DNA from: an uncultured Acidobacteriota bacterium
Lineage (GTDB): Bacteria; Acidobacteriota; Thermoanaerobaculia; Gp7-AA8
Assembly (NCBI GenBank): GCA_937870635.1
Contig: CALMZP010000044.1
Location: 1-64,000 of the forward strand
Direction: 5' to 3'
Length of the DNA: 64,000 bases
The position numbers were made by a program, and so were the translations under genes. The notes beneath the pieces were generated by a model that saw only the letters and a list, made by a program, of their open reading frames with translations, was not told the origin of the DNA and made no database searches. Shown here piece by piece: positions 25,430 through 33,381 of the stretch (position 1 is the first letter of the stretch; every line of letters starts with the position of its first letter).

Positions 25430-25435
25430 TATAAT
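25430..25435 (+). promoter_or_regulatory. perfect -10 hexamer ahead of the PuuD-like gene
   Basis: TATAAT lies 43 bases upstream of the ATG in the divergent spacer. I do not see a good -35 at the usual distance. The start itself has a GAGGAGAGG ribosome-binding site. Confidence 0.4.
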
Positions 25436-25478
25436 CCGGCGCAGGCTACCCCAAACGACGAAGATTGAGGAGAGGACT

Positions 25479-26276
25479 ATGCCCCCCGAAATCAACAATG
25501 TCATGCAGGCCATTCTGCGATGGGCGCACGTGGTGGCCGGCGTCATGTGGATCGGACACCTTTACTTTTTCAACTGGGTCAACGCGCACTTTGCGAAAGC
25601 GCTCGACGGCCCGACGAAGAAGATTGTCGTTCCCGAGCTGATGCCCCGCGCGCTCTACTGGTTCCGCTGGGGCGCAGCGTGGACCTGGCTCACCGGGTTT
25701 CTGCTGGCCGGGCTCATTTACTACCACGGCCGGATCGTGTTCGAGGACACCAGCAAGCCGGGGGCAATGCTCTGGCTGCTGATCTTCCTCGTCCTTCTGG
25801 CTGTCGGTTTCGTGGTCTACAACGCGGTCATGAAATCGGTGGCCAACGTGCTGGTGGCGAACACCATCGTGCTCGCCCTCTTCGCTGCGGCGTATCTCTT
25901 CCTCGAGTACGTCGGCGGCTTCGGCGGGCGCTCGCTCTACATTCACGCCGGCATGATCTTCGGAACGATGATGGCGATGAACGTGTGGATGGTGATCTGG
26001 CCGTATCAGAAGAAGATCATCACGGCCATCAAGGAAGGGACGCCTCCTGATGCCGCGCTGGTCGCGCAGGCCGGTCTCCGCTCGCGCCAGAACACATTCA
26101 TGTCGGTGCCGCTGCTGTTCCTCATGATCAGCAACCACTACCCGACGATGTACGGCAACACAAATCGCCTGATCGGCATCCCGATTCGCGATCTCTCCCT
26201 TCTGGGCGTGATCGTGGTCGGGTTCGCGACGACGCGCTGGCTGTACGGCAAGTCGGCGAAGGTAAAGGCGTTCTGA
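25479..26276 (+). CDS. PuuD-like (urate oxidase N-terminal family) membrane protein
   Basis: A 265-aa protein with about seven to eight membrane segments. The opening RWAHVVAGVMWIGHLYFFNWVNAHF and the later segments (SLYIHAGMIFGTMMAMNVWMVIWPYQKKII; SRQNTFMSVPLLFLMISNHYP) resemble the membrane domain of PuuD-type urate hydroxylases. The C-terminal cytochrome c domain of PuuD is absent and no purine genes are nearby. Conserved His residues in WAHV, IGHLY, YIHAG and SNHYP may bind heme. It may instead be a general membrane heme protein. GAGGAGAGG precedes ATG 25479. Confidence 0.75.
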   Translation: MPPEINNVMQAILRWAHVVAGVMWIGHLYFFNWVNAHFAKALDGPTKKIVVPELMPRALYWFRWGAAWTWLTGFLLAGLIYYHGRIVFEDTSKPGAMLWLLIFLVLLAVGFVVYNAVMKSVANVLVANTIVLALFAAAYLFLEYVGGFGGRSLYIHAGMIFGTMMAMNVWMVIWPYQKKIITAIKEGTPPDAALVAQAGLRSRQNTFMSVPLLFLMISNHYPTMYGNTNRLIGIPIRDLSLLGVIVVGFATTRWLYGKSAKVKAF

Positions 26277-26279
26277 TTT

Positions 26280-26375
26280 CATCCCGAGCGCGGCGAGGGA
26301 TCTCCGGAAGCACCGGCAGGGTCAAAATTCTGATCCTGCCGGTGGTACCGGAGATCCCTCGCTTGCGCTCGGGAT
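26280..26375. repeat. family A intergenic palindrome
   Basis: CATCCCGAGCGCGGCGAGGG, then ATCTCCGGAAGCACCGGCAGG, mirrors CCTGCCGGTGGTACCGGAGA, TCCCTCGCTTGCGCTCGGGAT around a 14-base loop. It is almost identical in arms to the element at 1197, 25 kb away, with a different loop. It lies between the PuuD-like gene and dgt. Confidence 0.88.
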
Positions 26376-26426
26376 ACTTCTTCTACGGCTGGTAGATCAG
26401 CCGCAGCCCGAACGTAGAATGCCCGC

Positions 26427-27452
26427 ATGAACATCCGCGAGATGCTCGAGCGCATCGAGCACGACACGCTCGCTCCGCAGGCCGCAAAGAGCTCCCAGAC
26501 CCGCGGCCGCGACCGGGCCGAGCCGGAAGACGATCTGCGCCCGTCGTATCAGCGCGATCGCGATCGCATCATCCACTGCAAGGCGTTCCGCAGGCTCAAA
26601 CACAAGACGCAGGTCTTCCTCGCACCGGAAGGCGATCACTACCGGACGCGTCTCACGCACGTCCTGGAGGTCACACAGATCGGAAGGACGATCGCCAAAT
26701 CCCTCCGCCTGAACGAGACCCTCACCGAGGCGATCGGCCTCGGCCACGACCTGGGCCACTCAGCGTTCGGGCATGCAGGTGAAGCGGCGTTGAACAAGCT
26801 GGTGAAGGGAGGCTTCGACCACTATCGCCAGTCGGTGCGCGTGGTGGAAAAGCTTGAGAACGAGGGGCGCGGACTGAATCTCACAATCGAAGTCCGCGAC
26901 GGGATCCTCAAACATTCCAAGGGACAGACAGGCGAGCTGCTGCGGACCCGTCCGAAGGCGCGGGCGCTGACGCTGGAAGGCGACATCATCCGCATCTCGG
27001 ACATCATCGCGTACGTCAATCACGACATCGACGATGGCGTCCGGGCCGGCATCATCACGGCGAACGACATCCCGAAGGAAGTTCGGAAGACTCTCGGAAA
27101 ACTCGGCAGCGACCGGATCGACCGCATGGTGCGCGACGTCATCTCGTCCACGCTCGCCAGCGGTCTCGAATCGATCTCGATGTCACCGGAGATCCTCGAA
27201 GCGCTGGAAGAGCTGCGCAGGTACATGTTCGAGAATCTCTATTTGACGCCGGCCGTGCGAGGGGAGTTCGAGAAGGCGCAGAAGATGCTGGTCGCACTTT
27301 TCGAGCACGTGATCGCGCATCCTGACAAATATCTCGACGTGAGCAGCGGCGAACCCGTGGACCGGCTGGCGATCGACTTCATCGCGGGGATGACGGACCG
27401 CTATGCGATGAACCTGTATTCCGAGTTGTTTCTGCCGCGGCCCTGGAACTGA
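26427..27452 (+). CDS. dgt: deoxyguanosinetriphosphate triphosphohydrolase-like protein
   Basis: A 341-aa HD-domain dNTP triphosphohydrolase that cleaves dNTPs to nucleoside and triphosphate. Metal-binding residues are in RTRLTHVLEVTQIGRTIA (His) and GLGHDLGHSAFGHAGE (His-Asp), with a further Asp in ISDIIAYVNHDIDD. RDRDRIIHCKAFRRLKHKTQVF is the family N-terminal block. Length fits the shorter dGTPase-like type. A TAGAAT hexamer ends 6 bases before the ATG with no visible ribosome-binding site, which suggests a leaderless mRNA. Confidence 0.92.
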   Translation: MNIREMLERIEHDTLAPQAAKSSQTRGRDRAEPEDDLRPSYQRDRDRIIHCKAFRRLKHKTQVFLAPEGDHYRTRLTHVLEVTQIGRTIAKSLRLNETLTEAIGLGHDLGHSAFGHAGEAALNKLVKGGFDHYRQSVRVVEKLENEGRGLNLTIEVRDGILKHSKGQTGELLRTRPKARALTLEGDIIRISDIIAYVNHDIDDGVRAGIITANDIPKEVRKTLGKLGSDRIDRMVRDVISSTLASGLESISMSPEILEALEELRRYMFENLYLTPAVRGEFEKAQKMLVALFEHVIAHPDKYLDVSSGEPVDRLAIDFIAGMTDRYAMNLYSELFLPRPWN

Positions 27453-27460
27453 GTTGAATT

Positions 27461-27555
27461 CATCCCGAGCGAAGCGAGGGATCTCCGGTACCACCGGCAG
27501 AATCTGAACTTCGGGCTGCGCGGTGCTTCCGAAGATCCCTCGCTTTGCTCGGGAT
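27461..27555. repeat. family A intergenic palindrome
   Basis: CATCCCGAGCGAAGCGAGGG, then ATCTCCGGTACCACCGGCAG, opposes CGCGGTGCTTCCGAAGATCC, CTCGCTTTGCTCGGGAT. Relative to the copies at 1197 and 26280 the inner segments are swapped: GGTACCACCGGCAG is on the left and GGTGCTTCCG on the right. This suggests inversion of the loop portion. It lies between dgt and the HU terminator. Confidence 0.85.
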
Positions 27556-27560
27556 TCGCC

Positions 27561-27592
27561 AAAAGAAAAAGGGCGCCGAGAAGGCGCCCTTT
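27561..27592 (-). terminator. Rho-independent terminator of the HU gene
   Basis: Reading on the minus strand, AAAGGGCGCC-TTCTC-GGCGCCCTTT forms a strong GC hairpin followed by TTCTTTT, a classic intrinsic terminator 22 bp after the HU stop. Confidence 0.85.
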
Positions 27593-27613
27593 GAGCTGGC
27601 GAAGAAGAGCGCT

Positions 27614-27916
27614 TCAGCGGCGCGCTTTGCCCCGCTTCGGGTTGTTCACGGAATCACGAAGATCCTTGCCCGCCTTGAAGCGGACGTTCTTCGATGCCGG
27701 AATCTTGATCTTCTCGTTGGTGCGGGGGTTGCGACCTTCGCGCGCCTTGCGCGAGGAGATGGAGAAGCTGCCGAGCCCCGGGATCGCGCAGCGCTCACCC
27801 CGAGTGCAAGACTCGGAGATATAACCGACGAACGCATCAAACGCAGCCGCGGCCTCCTTCTTGGAAATGCCGGCCTGTTCGGCGATTGCGGTGATGACGT
27901 CACCCTTACCTGCCAT
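27614..27916 (-). CDS. hup: HU-family DNA-binding protein
   Basis: A 100-aa histone-like protein that bends and compacts DNA. It has the HU/IHF fold pattern: DVITAIAEQAGISKKEAAAAFDAF, then IPGLGSFSISSRKAREGRNPRTNEKIKIPASKNVRFKAGKDL with the beta-arm GRNPRTNEKI that inserts in the minor groove. A basic tail (NNPKRGKARR) is added. A strong ribosome-binding site (AGGAGG) sits before the ATG. It is a monocistronic unit with a clear sigma-70-like promoter and a terminator. HU and IHF subunits are hard to separate by sequence. Confidence 0.95.
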   Translation of the reverse strand: MAGKGDVITAIAEQAGISKKEAAAAFDAFVGYISESCTRGERCAIPGLGSFSISSRKAREGRNPRTNEKIKIPASKNVRFKAGKDLRDSVNNPKRGKARR

Positions 27917-27976
27917 ATGTTGTTCCTCCTGTTGTTTCGCGAGAACCGCGTGCGGATGTCTGCGAGATCGATCGAC

Positions 27977-28005
27977 AATCTAGGTAAAGCACCTGTGATT
28001 GTCAA
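27977..28005 (-). promoter_or_regulatory. sigma-70-type promoter for the HU gene
   Basis: On the minus strand there is a perfect -35 TTGACA, a 17-base spacer and the -10 TAGATT (four of six matches), about 60 bases upstream of the HU start. The -35 overlaps the stop codon region of the upstream glucoamylase gene. This is the clearest housekeeping promoter in the window. Confidence 0.7.
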
Positions 28006-30020
28006 CCAGTGTTCTCGCGGTTTGCACGAGCCTGATGGCGCGCTCCATCTTCATCGTCGGACATTCTCAGATCGCGCATCGCGTCGATGTACGCCCGCAC
28101 CACTGAGACCACCTGCGCGTGGCTCCAGGTCAAAGGCGCCACCGACAATGCCTGACCATCGTACGGATCGATCTGTTCGGGCAGGACCAGCGACGGAGAC
28201 GCCTTCGATCTCGCCCAACGAACCAGGTCCAGCGCGGACTGCAGCTCGGCAACGCTTCCCGCCCGCTCGATGGCATGCTCGGCGAGCCACAACGTACAGA
28301 TGATCCACGGGTTGCCGGGCACACGCGAGGTCTCTTCCGAGATGCGGTGATAGGCGTCGTCTTCGTATCTGGCGATCCCGCCCACTTCCGTCTGGACCCA
28401 CAGCCTCTCCCGGATCGCATCCATCGTCCCGCCGACGAAGTCGGTCGACGCGGGAAAAACTCCAAAATGGAGGACCGCAAAGGCCGAGGCGTCCGTGGTC
28501 TTGTCGAGAACGAGCTCCCCGTCCTTCAAAACCAGGCCGCGCGCAAAGCGCTTCTCCTCCTCGATCCAGAGATGGCGAACCATCGCGTCACGGACCTGTG
28601 AGGCGGCGGCCGCAAACGCGGCCCGGCGTTCCTGCTCGTTGAACAGGTTGGCGATCTCCGCCGCCGCCTGCAGTCCCGCGTAAACGGCGCAGCAGGTAAA
28701 GGTGAAAACGCCCTGCCGTTCCTCCCACATGTCGAAGCTCGGAAGGGGAAGGCTGGTCTCAGGGTCGCGATAGCTCAGCAGGAACTCGGCCGGCTTGACG
28801 ACCAGGCGTTCGTAGATCGAACGAAGAAGCTCGAGATCGCGCGTGCGCTGATAGTGACGGTTGATCAGCCAGATGACGAGAGCGGTCTCATCTTCCTGGA
28901 TCGGGAGCTGGGGCTTGCCATCGCGCACCCACGGATGCCAGAGCGGGGCGTACGACCCGTCGGGGTTGTACTTGTGAAGAAAGTAGCCGTCCTCGCCGAC
29001 GATCCGCGTCGCGAATTTCAGGAAACGCCTGGTGAGCTCGGGAAAGCCGGCACGATCCATCGCGTCGCAAACGAACGACGCGTCGCGGGCCCACATGTAG
29101 GAGTAGTGGTCGTTGTGGCCCCACTGGATGTCTGAATCATTCGCGGCCAGTACCGCGCCGCCGTCATCGCATTGCGTCCGGATCACCAGGAGCGACCGGC
29201 GATAGAGATCGATGATCTCGTCCGGGAGCTCCGACAGATCCTCGGCCGGCTTGTGAACCCACGTGTACCAGTAGGACCCCGCGCGGGCGAGAACACGCGA
29301 AGGACCTTCACTGCGCACCATTGCGTCGAGCCGGGTCACTTCCCCGTAATCGCGCCCTGCGCAGATCCAGTAAAGAACGGTGGCGGAACCGAGGCTTTCC
29401 AGTTTGACCGTGACGGCGAGCGTGGAGTCCACGGCGCCCTGCGCAATCGCGGACATGGAGAGCTGCCCTGTCTCCGCCTCACGCCATGTTCCTTCCGCCC
29501 CACCGATCCCGGAACGTCCGCACGCATACTCGGCAACGCCCGCGGCGCCATCGACAGCCGCGTTGACGAGGAAGTACCGGTGCGATTTGTAGTGGATGAG
29601 GCTCGTCGTCTTCGGGTCGTACATCGCGGTATCGCCGATGGCGTTCCCGTAGAGGTGGAAGTCGTGGTGCAGGAATAGCTTCACCGAGCGCGCTTCCGAC
29701 CGCGTGTTCCTGACGACGATCTTGCGGAGATAGACGTTGGCATCCGGATCGACGCCGTCGTGGCAACGAAGTTTCAACCCCATCGAATCGCTCTCGAGCG
29801 CGACGTCGGTCACGATCGTGTCGCGGAGGTAATGCAGGGCCTTCTGCCATTCCGGACTCTCGATCCACGCGAGACGATCGTCACACCAGACGCCGAATCG
29901 AAACCGCGACGCGACATGGTTCTCCATGCCCACGTGAGGGAAGTAGAAGTCAGCGAGCCGGTAGTCGGAATCGAACGCGACGAGCATCGACCCGTTGCCG
30001 ATCGGAAGGTCGCGCGGCAT
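28002..30020 (-). CDS. glycoside hydrolase family 15 (glucoamylase-type) enzyme
   Basis: A 672-aa GH15 protein that releases glucose from alpha-glucans or trehalose by inversion. The N-terminal beta-sandwich domain (about 1-260) starts MPRDLPIGNGSMLVAFD. The (alpha/alpha)6 barrel contains WGHNDHYSYMWARDASFV, the general acid Glu region LPIQEDETALVIWL and the general base region VLPEQIDPYDG. No signal peptide is seen, so it is likely cytoplasmic. It abuts rsmB with no gap. A glycogen synthase is encoded at 55 kb, so it may act in glycogen turnover (inference). Confidence 0.92.
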   Translation of the reverse strand: MPRDLPIGNGSMLVAFDSDYRLADFYFPHVGMENHVASRFRFGVWCDDRLAWIESPEWQKALHYLRDTIVTDVALESDSMGLKLRCHDGVDPDANVYLRKIVVRNTRSEARSVKLFLHHDFHLYGNAIGDTAMYDPKTTSLIHYKSHRYFLVNAAVDGAAGVAEYACGRSGIGGAEGTWREAETGQLSMSAIAQGAVDSTLAVTVKLESLGSATVLYWICAGRDYGEVTRLDAMVRSEGPSRVLARAGSYWYTWVHKPAEDLSELPDEIIDLYRRSLLVIRTQCDDGGAVLAANDSDIQWGHNDHYSYMWARDASFVCDAMDRAGFPELTRRFLKFATRIVGEDGYFLHKYNPDGSYAPLWHPWVRDGKPQLPIQEDETALVIWLINRHYQRTRDLELLRSIYERLVVKPAEFLLSYRDPETSLPLPSFDMWEERQGVFTFTCCAVYAGLQAAAEIANLFNEQERRAAFAAAASQVRDAMVRHLWIEEEKRFARGLVLKDGELVLDKTTDASAFAVLHFGVFPASTDFVGGTMDAIRERLWVQTEVGGIARYEDDAYHRISEETSRVPGNPWIICTLWLAEHAIERAGSVAELQSALDLVRWARSKASPSLVLPEQIDPYDGQALSVAPLTWSHAQVVSVVRAYIDAMRDLRMSDDEDGARHQARANRENTG

Positions 30021-31196
30021 TCAGTCCTTTTTCCTCATGAGCAAGTGAACAGTGAAACCGTCCGCGCCGGATTCGGGCGTGAGGCGGAGCACACCGCGGT
30101 CGACCCACCGCCGCGAACCGGCGGGAGCATACCGCGCCACGTCTCCGACCATGAAGTCCGGATTCTTTGTCAGAACCGCCGCGACGACGGCATCGTTCTC
30201 TTCGGGTTCGAGCGAGCAAGTCGAATAGATGCACGTCTCCCGTGTCATCTCGAGGGCTGACTGCAGCAACTGGCGCTGGGTCGCGGCAAAACCGCCGAGG
30301 TCGGTTTTTTCGAGACGCCACTTGATCTCCGGATTCTTGCGGATCGTGCCCGTGGCGCTGCACGGCGCGTCGAGAAGAACAGTCTGAAAGGGGCGGCGGA
30401 ACGGCGGAACCCTTCCGTCGGATACCACAAGCAGCGAGCGCCCGCGCAACGTGCTCAGCCGGGTGATCGAGAGATCGTTGCTGACGACCTTCCTCCCCTG
30501 ATGGCGCATGAATATCGATTTTCCCCCGGGCGCTGCGGCGAGATCGAGAATCTCGTTGCCCGCCGCCGCGGCAATGGAAGCAACCACCGCGCTCCCCTCG
30601 TCCATCGGGTGGAAGCGTGCGCGATCGAGGTCGGCGCTCGAGCCCGTGAGCTTCACGACACCCTCCACGAGTTTCGATTTCTCCATTCCTTCGGGCGCAG
30701 CCCCGGCGAGCACGAGGGCATCGGGATACGACAGCTGCTGGTTCGCGTCGGCGATGGCCGCCGCCCGTTCGGGCCCGAAGATCGTCGACCACCGCTCCAT
30801 GAGCCACACCGGATGCGCGAATCGTGTCGGAGGGTCGGCCGGCTCCGGCAGGCCGGTCGCCGCCTTGCGCATGACCGCGTTCACGAATCCTTTCGCCCGG
30901 TGCGCATGGCGGCCGGCAAGGTCCACCGTCTCCGATACCGCGGCGTGTGGCGGAACGTTCATGAACCCGACCTGATAGATGCCGATGCGCAGGATGTCGA
31001 CAACGACGCGATCGATCTTCGTAAGGCGCCGTCCGGCCAGGGTCTCGATCACGAAGTCGAGACGCGACCGCCATCGCAGGACACCGAGCACGATCGTGCG
31101 CACGAAACCGCTTTCGCCGATCAGAAGGATCGACGCGTACAGCGATTCGCGCTCGATGCGCTGCAGCAGTTCGAGCGAGCGCTCGCGCTCGGTCAC
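30021..31196 (-). CDS. rsmB: 16S rRNA m5C methyltransferase RsmB-like
   Basis: A 391-aa NOL1/NOP2/Sun-family enzyme. The N-terminal NusB-like RNA-binding domain (about 1-130) contains RIGIYQVGFMNVPPHAAVSETVDLA. The methyltransferase domain has the SAM motif LDLAAAPGGKSIFM, LLDAPCSATGTI with one Cys and STCSLEPEEN with the catalytic Cys. RsmB methylates a 16S rRNA cytosine (C967 in E. coli). I use the GTG at 31194-31196, which overlaps the fmt stop as GTGA; the track start at 31220 is also a GTG but overlaps fmt more. Confidence 0.92.
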   Translation of the reverse strand: MTERERSLELLQRIERESLYASILLIGESGFVRTIVLGVLRWRSRLDFVIETLAGRRLTKIDRVVVDILRIGIYQVGFMNVPPHAAVSETVDLAGRHAHRAKGFVNAVMRKAATGLPEPADPPTRFAHPVWLMERWSTIFGPERAAAIADANQQLSYPDALVLAGAAPEGMEKSKLVEGVVKLTGSSADLDRARFHPMDEGSAVVASIAAAAGNEILDLAAAPGGKSIFMRHQGRKVVSNDLSITRLSTLRGRSLLVVSDGRVPPFRRPFQTVLLDAPCSATGTIRKNPEIKWRLEKTDLGGFAATQRQLLQSALEMTRETCIYSTCSLEPEENDAVVAAVLTKNPDFMVGDVARYAPAGSRRWVDRGVLRLTPESGADGFTVHLLMRKKD

Positions 31197-32116
31197 GGAA
31201 TGGCGGCTCCCGCGCTCCACCCCAGCCCCCGCGCGACATCGCCCGCTGCGGCGCGAGGTTTCCCGGGACGCTGCAGTTGTTCCAGGCGGAGCTGTCCTTC
31301 CCCTGTGCTCACGACAACCGCCTGATCGATGGAGACGACCGTGCGCGGAGCGTGGCTGCGTCGCGAGCTTGCCAGCGCCATCTCCGTGACCCGGATCGCT
31401 TCGCCGTTCGTCTCGAAGAACACGCCCGGCCAGGGGTCGAAGGCTCGGAATCGGTCGAAGATGACGCGGGCCGGCTCGCCGAACGTGATACGGCCTTCGT
31501 CCTTCTCGATCTTCGCCGCGTGCGTGGCGCGCGCGTGATCCTGCGGCGTCTCCACCGCCGTCCCGCGCTCGAGCGCGTCGAGTGTTCTCACCAGCGCTTC
31601 CGCGCCGGCATCCGCCAGCCGGCGTGAAACGGACGGCAGGCGTTCGCCGGGTGCGATCTCGATGGTGGCCACAGAGAGCATCGGCCCATGATCGAGCTCT
31701 TCGTCCACTCTCATGATCGTCGCACCGGTGACCGTTTCACCGGCCTCGATGGCGCGCTGGATCGGCGCTGCGCCGCGGTACTTCGGCAGGAGCGATGCGT
31801 GGACGTTGAGAAACCCATGCTTCGGGATCTGTAGGAGACGGCCAGGGAGAATCCGCCCGTAGGCGATCACGACGCCGGCATCCGGCCTCGCCTGCTCGAC
31901 CTCATGAAGAAACTCATCCGTGCGGATCTTCAACGGTTGCACGAGCGGCAGTCCGAGCTCGATCGCCCGGGCAGCGACCGGCGGTTTCTGCAGCTTCAGG
32001 CCCCGCCCGGCCGGTCGATCCGGCTGCGCGACGACGAGCACGACGTCATGCCGCGCAGCCACCGCGTTCAACGTCGGTACGGCGAATTCAGGAGTGCCGA
32101 AGAAAGCGATTCGCAA
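31193..32116 (-). CDS. fmt: methionyl-tRNA formyltransferase
   Basis: A 307-aa enzyme that formylates initiator Met-tRNA. The start MRIAFFGTPEFAVPTL is canonical; the codon is TTG (32114-32116). The formyl-transfer motif is FLNVHASLLPKYRGAAPI with catalytic Asn/His, followed by DEELDHGPML with the Asp. The C-terminal OB-like tRNA-binding domain covers about residues 205-307. It is coupled to rsmB as in many bacteria, but no peptide deformylase gene (def) is beside it. An AT-rich heptamer repeat lies directly upstream. Confidence 0.95.
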   Translation of the reverse strand: MRIAFFGTPEFAVPTLNAVAARHDVVLVVAQPDRPAGRGLKLQKPPVAARAIELGLPLVQPLKIRTDEFLHEVEQARPDAGVVIAYGRILPGRLLQIPKHGFLNVHASLLPKYRGAAPIQRAIEAGETVTGATIMRVDEELDHGPMLSVATIEIAPGERLPSVSRRLADAGAEALVRTLDALERGTAVETPQDHARATHAAKIEKDEGRITFGEPARVIFDRFRAFDPWPGVFFETNGEAIRVTEMALASSRRSHAPRTVVSIDQAVVVSTGEGQLRLEQLQRPGKPRAAAGDVARGLGWSAGAAIP

Positions 32117-32131
32117 ACCGCGATCGTACTA

Positions 32132-32193
32132 GGAATTGAGAATTGAGGATTGAGAGTGGATTTCTCGATTCTCATCCTCAATTCTCAATTCGG
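32132..32193. repeat. heptamer repeat GAATTGA with inverted copy
   Basis: GGAATTGAGAATTGAGGATT and CATCCTCAATTCTCAATTCG are mirror-image arrays of three seven-base units each, separated by GAGAGTGGATTTCTCGATTCT. The block can form a hairpin of about 25 bp. It is markedly AT-rich against this GC-rich background and fills the spacer between the lipoprotein gene and fmt. Confidence 0.85.
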
Positions 32194-32487
32194 CTTCGCC
32201 GGCGGCGTATCGGAAATCGTGGTTGTCGTCGCGGGCTGCGGATCGACTGCCTTGTACGGTCCGGTTGTGCCTTCCACACCCGTGGTCGGTTCGGGGGTGG
32301 CCTGGGTCATTCCATGCCCTGAGGGTGTCTCGCTCTTCGTCGTCGCCGGATCGGTCATCGTCGGCGGGTGATTCTGGTAATCGCGCGGCACGGGCTCGCC
32401 ACGGCAGGCGCTCAGAAACAGCAGCAGGAGCAGGAGCACGATCGCGGCGGTCTTCACGCGTACGGATGAGTTCAACGGACGTGCCAC
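32185..32487 (-). CDS. small Pro/Thr-rich lipoprotein
   Basis: A 100-aa predicted lipoprotein. The signal peptide has a basic n-region (RPLNSSVRVK), an uninterrupted Leu-rich core (IVLLLLLLFL) and the lipobox LSAC, so lipidation would be at Cys 28. The mature part is low-complexity, rich in Pro and Thr (ATPEPTTGVEGTTGP), and has no known domain. Its last codons reach into the end of the heptamer repeat. Role unknown; it may be a surface or periplasmic spacer protein. Confidence 0.65.
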   Translation of the reverse strand: MARPLNSSVRVKTAAIVLLLLLLFLSACRGEPVPRDYQNHPPTMTDPATTKSETPSGHGMTQATPEPTTGVEGTTGPYKAVDPQPATTTTISDTPPAKPN

Positions 32488-32500
32488 AGGAGCTTTCGCC

Positions 32501-32526
32501 GTTCACCGTTAATTAACGGTTAACGG
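32501..32526. repeat. short inverted repeat of the TTAACGG word
   Basis: ACCGTTAATTAACGGTTAAC is a palindrome built from the same word as the TTAACCG array at 60416. It lies between two divergent genes, where it could overlap a promoter or operator. Confidence 0.5.
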
Positions 32527-32544
32527 AAGGGTTACCATCCCGGT

Positions 32545-33381
32545 ATGCACGTCATCGCCACGATCCTTCTCCTCGCCTCCGTCGCGCTCGCTGAGGGTGA
32601 TGCGCACTGGCTGAAGCGGGCCGAGGGAAGTAACAGAGGCCGCGCGGCATCCGCACCCATCGACGCTGCCATCGCCGCCTATCAGAAGGACGCGTCGGAG
32701 CGGCCCGACGCCATCGAGCCGCGGTGGAAGCTGCTCCGCGCTCTGCGTTTCAAAGGCGCCTACGTCGCCAGGACGGCCGAAGAAAAGAAGGCCGTCTATT
32801 CCAGGGCGAAGACTGCCGGGGAGGACGCCCTTCGCGTCGTGAACCGCGCCCTTGCCGCGCGCGGAGTCAGATCGCCCGACAAGGCGGGCGAGAACGAGAT
32901 TGCGAAGATCGCGCGGCAGATCCCCGGCGCCGCGGAGGTCTACGTCTGGGATGCGGTCAACTGGGGTGAATGGGCTCTCGTGTACGGCAGGATGGCCGCG
33001 GCCCGTCAGGGTGCGGCGGATCGCATCCGCAGGCACGCCGGGATCGCGCATGCGATCAACCCCGACCTCGAAGGCGGGACTCCGGCGCGGGTCCTCGGCC
33101 GGCTGCACGATCAGACGCCGCGCATCCCTTTCATCACCGGCTGGGCGTCGCAGAAGGAAGCTATCCGTTTTCTGCGCGAGTCCCTGAAAGTCGATCCGGC
33201 GAACAAGATCACGATCGTCTTTCTGGCCGAGGCGCTCGTGGCGGACGATGCGGGGGCGAAGGAGAAGGCCGTTCAGATGCTGCGCGCCGCCATTGCAGCG
33301 CCGGATGATCCCGACTATCGCGTCGAACAGGCGGCCGCCGCGGACGATGCGCGGGCGCTGCTCAAGCGTTGGGGCGTGTAA
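32545..33381 (+). CDS. exported helical-repeat (TPR-like) protein
   Basis: A 278-aa protein with a signal peptide (MHVIATILLLASVALAEG). The mature part is alpha-helical with TPR-like pairs, for example IDAAIAAYQKDASERPDAIEPRWKLLRALRFKGAY and QKEAIRFLRESLKVDPANKITIVFLAEALV. The central block YVWDAVNWGEWALVYG ... HAINPDLEGGTPARVLGRLH recalls the TatT-type periplasmic TPR family, but I cannot confirm this. Partner unknown. The 3' end overlaps the convergent phosphopantetheinyl transferase gene by 20 bp. Confidence 0.7.
   Translation: MHVIATILLLASVALAEGDAHWLKRAEGSNRGRAASAPIDAAIAAYQKDASERPDAIEPRWKLLRALRFKGAYVARTAEEKKAVYSRAKTAGEDALRVVNRALAARGVRSPDKAGENEIAKIARQIPGAAEVYVWDAVNWGEWALVYGRMAAARQGAADRIRRHAGIAHAINPDLEGGTPARVLGRLHDQTPRIPFITGWASQKEAIRFLRESLKVDPANKITIVFLAEALVADDAGAKEKAVQMLRAAIAAPDDPDYRVEQAAAADDARALLKRWGV

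Noticed and set aside
29950-31239. 429-aa minus ORF overlapping rsmB in another frame
   Set aside because: Arg-rich shifted frame of rsmB with no domain; the rsmB frame carries PCS and TC motifs.
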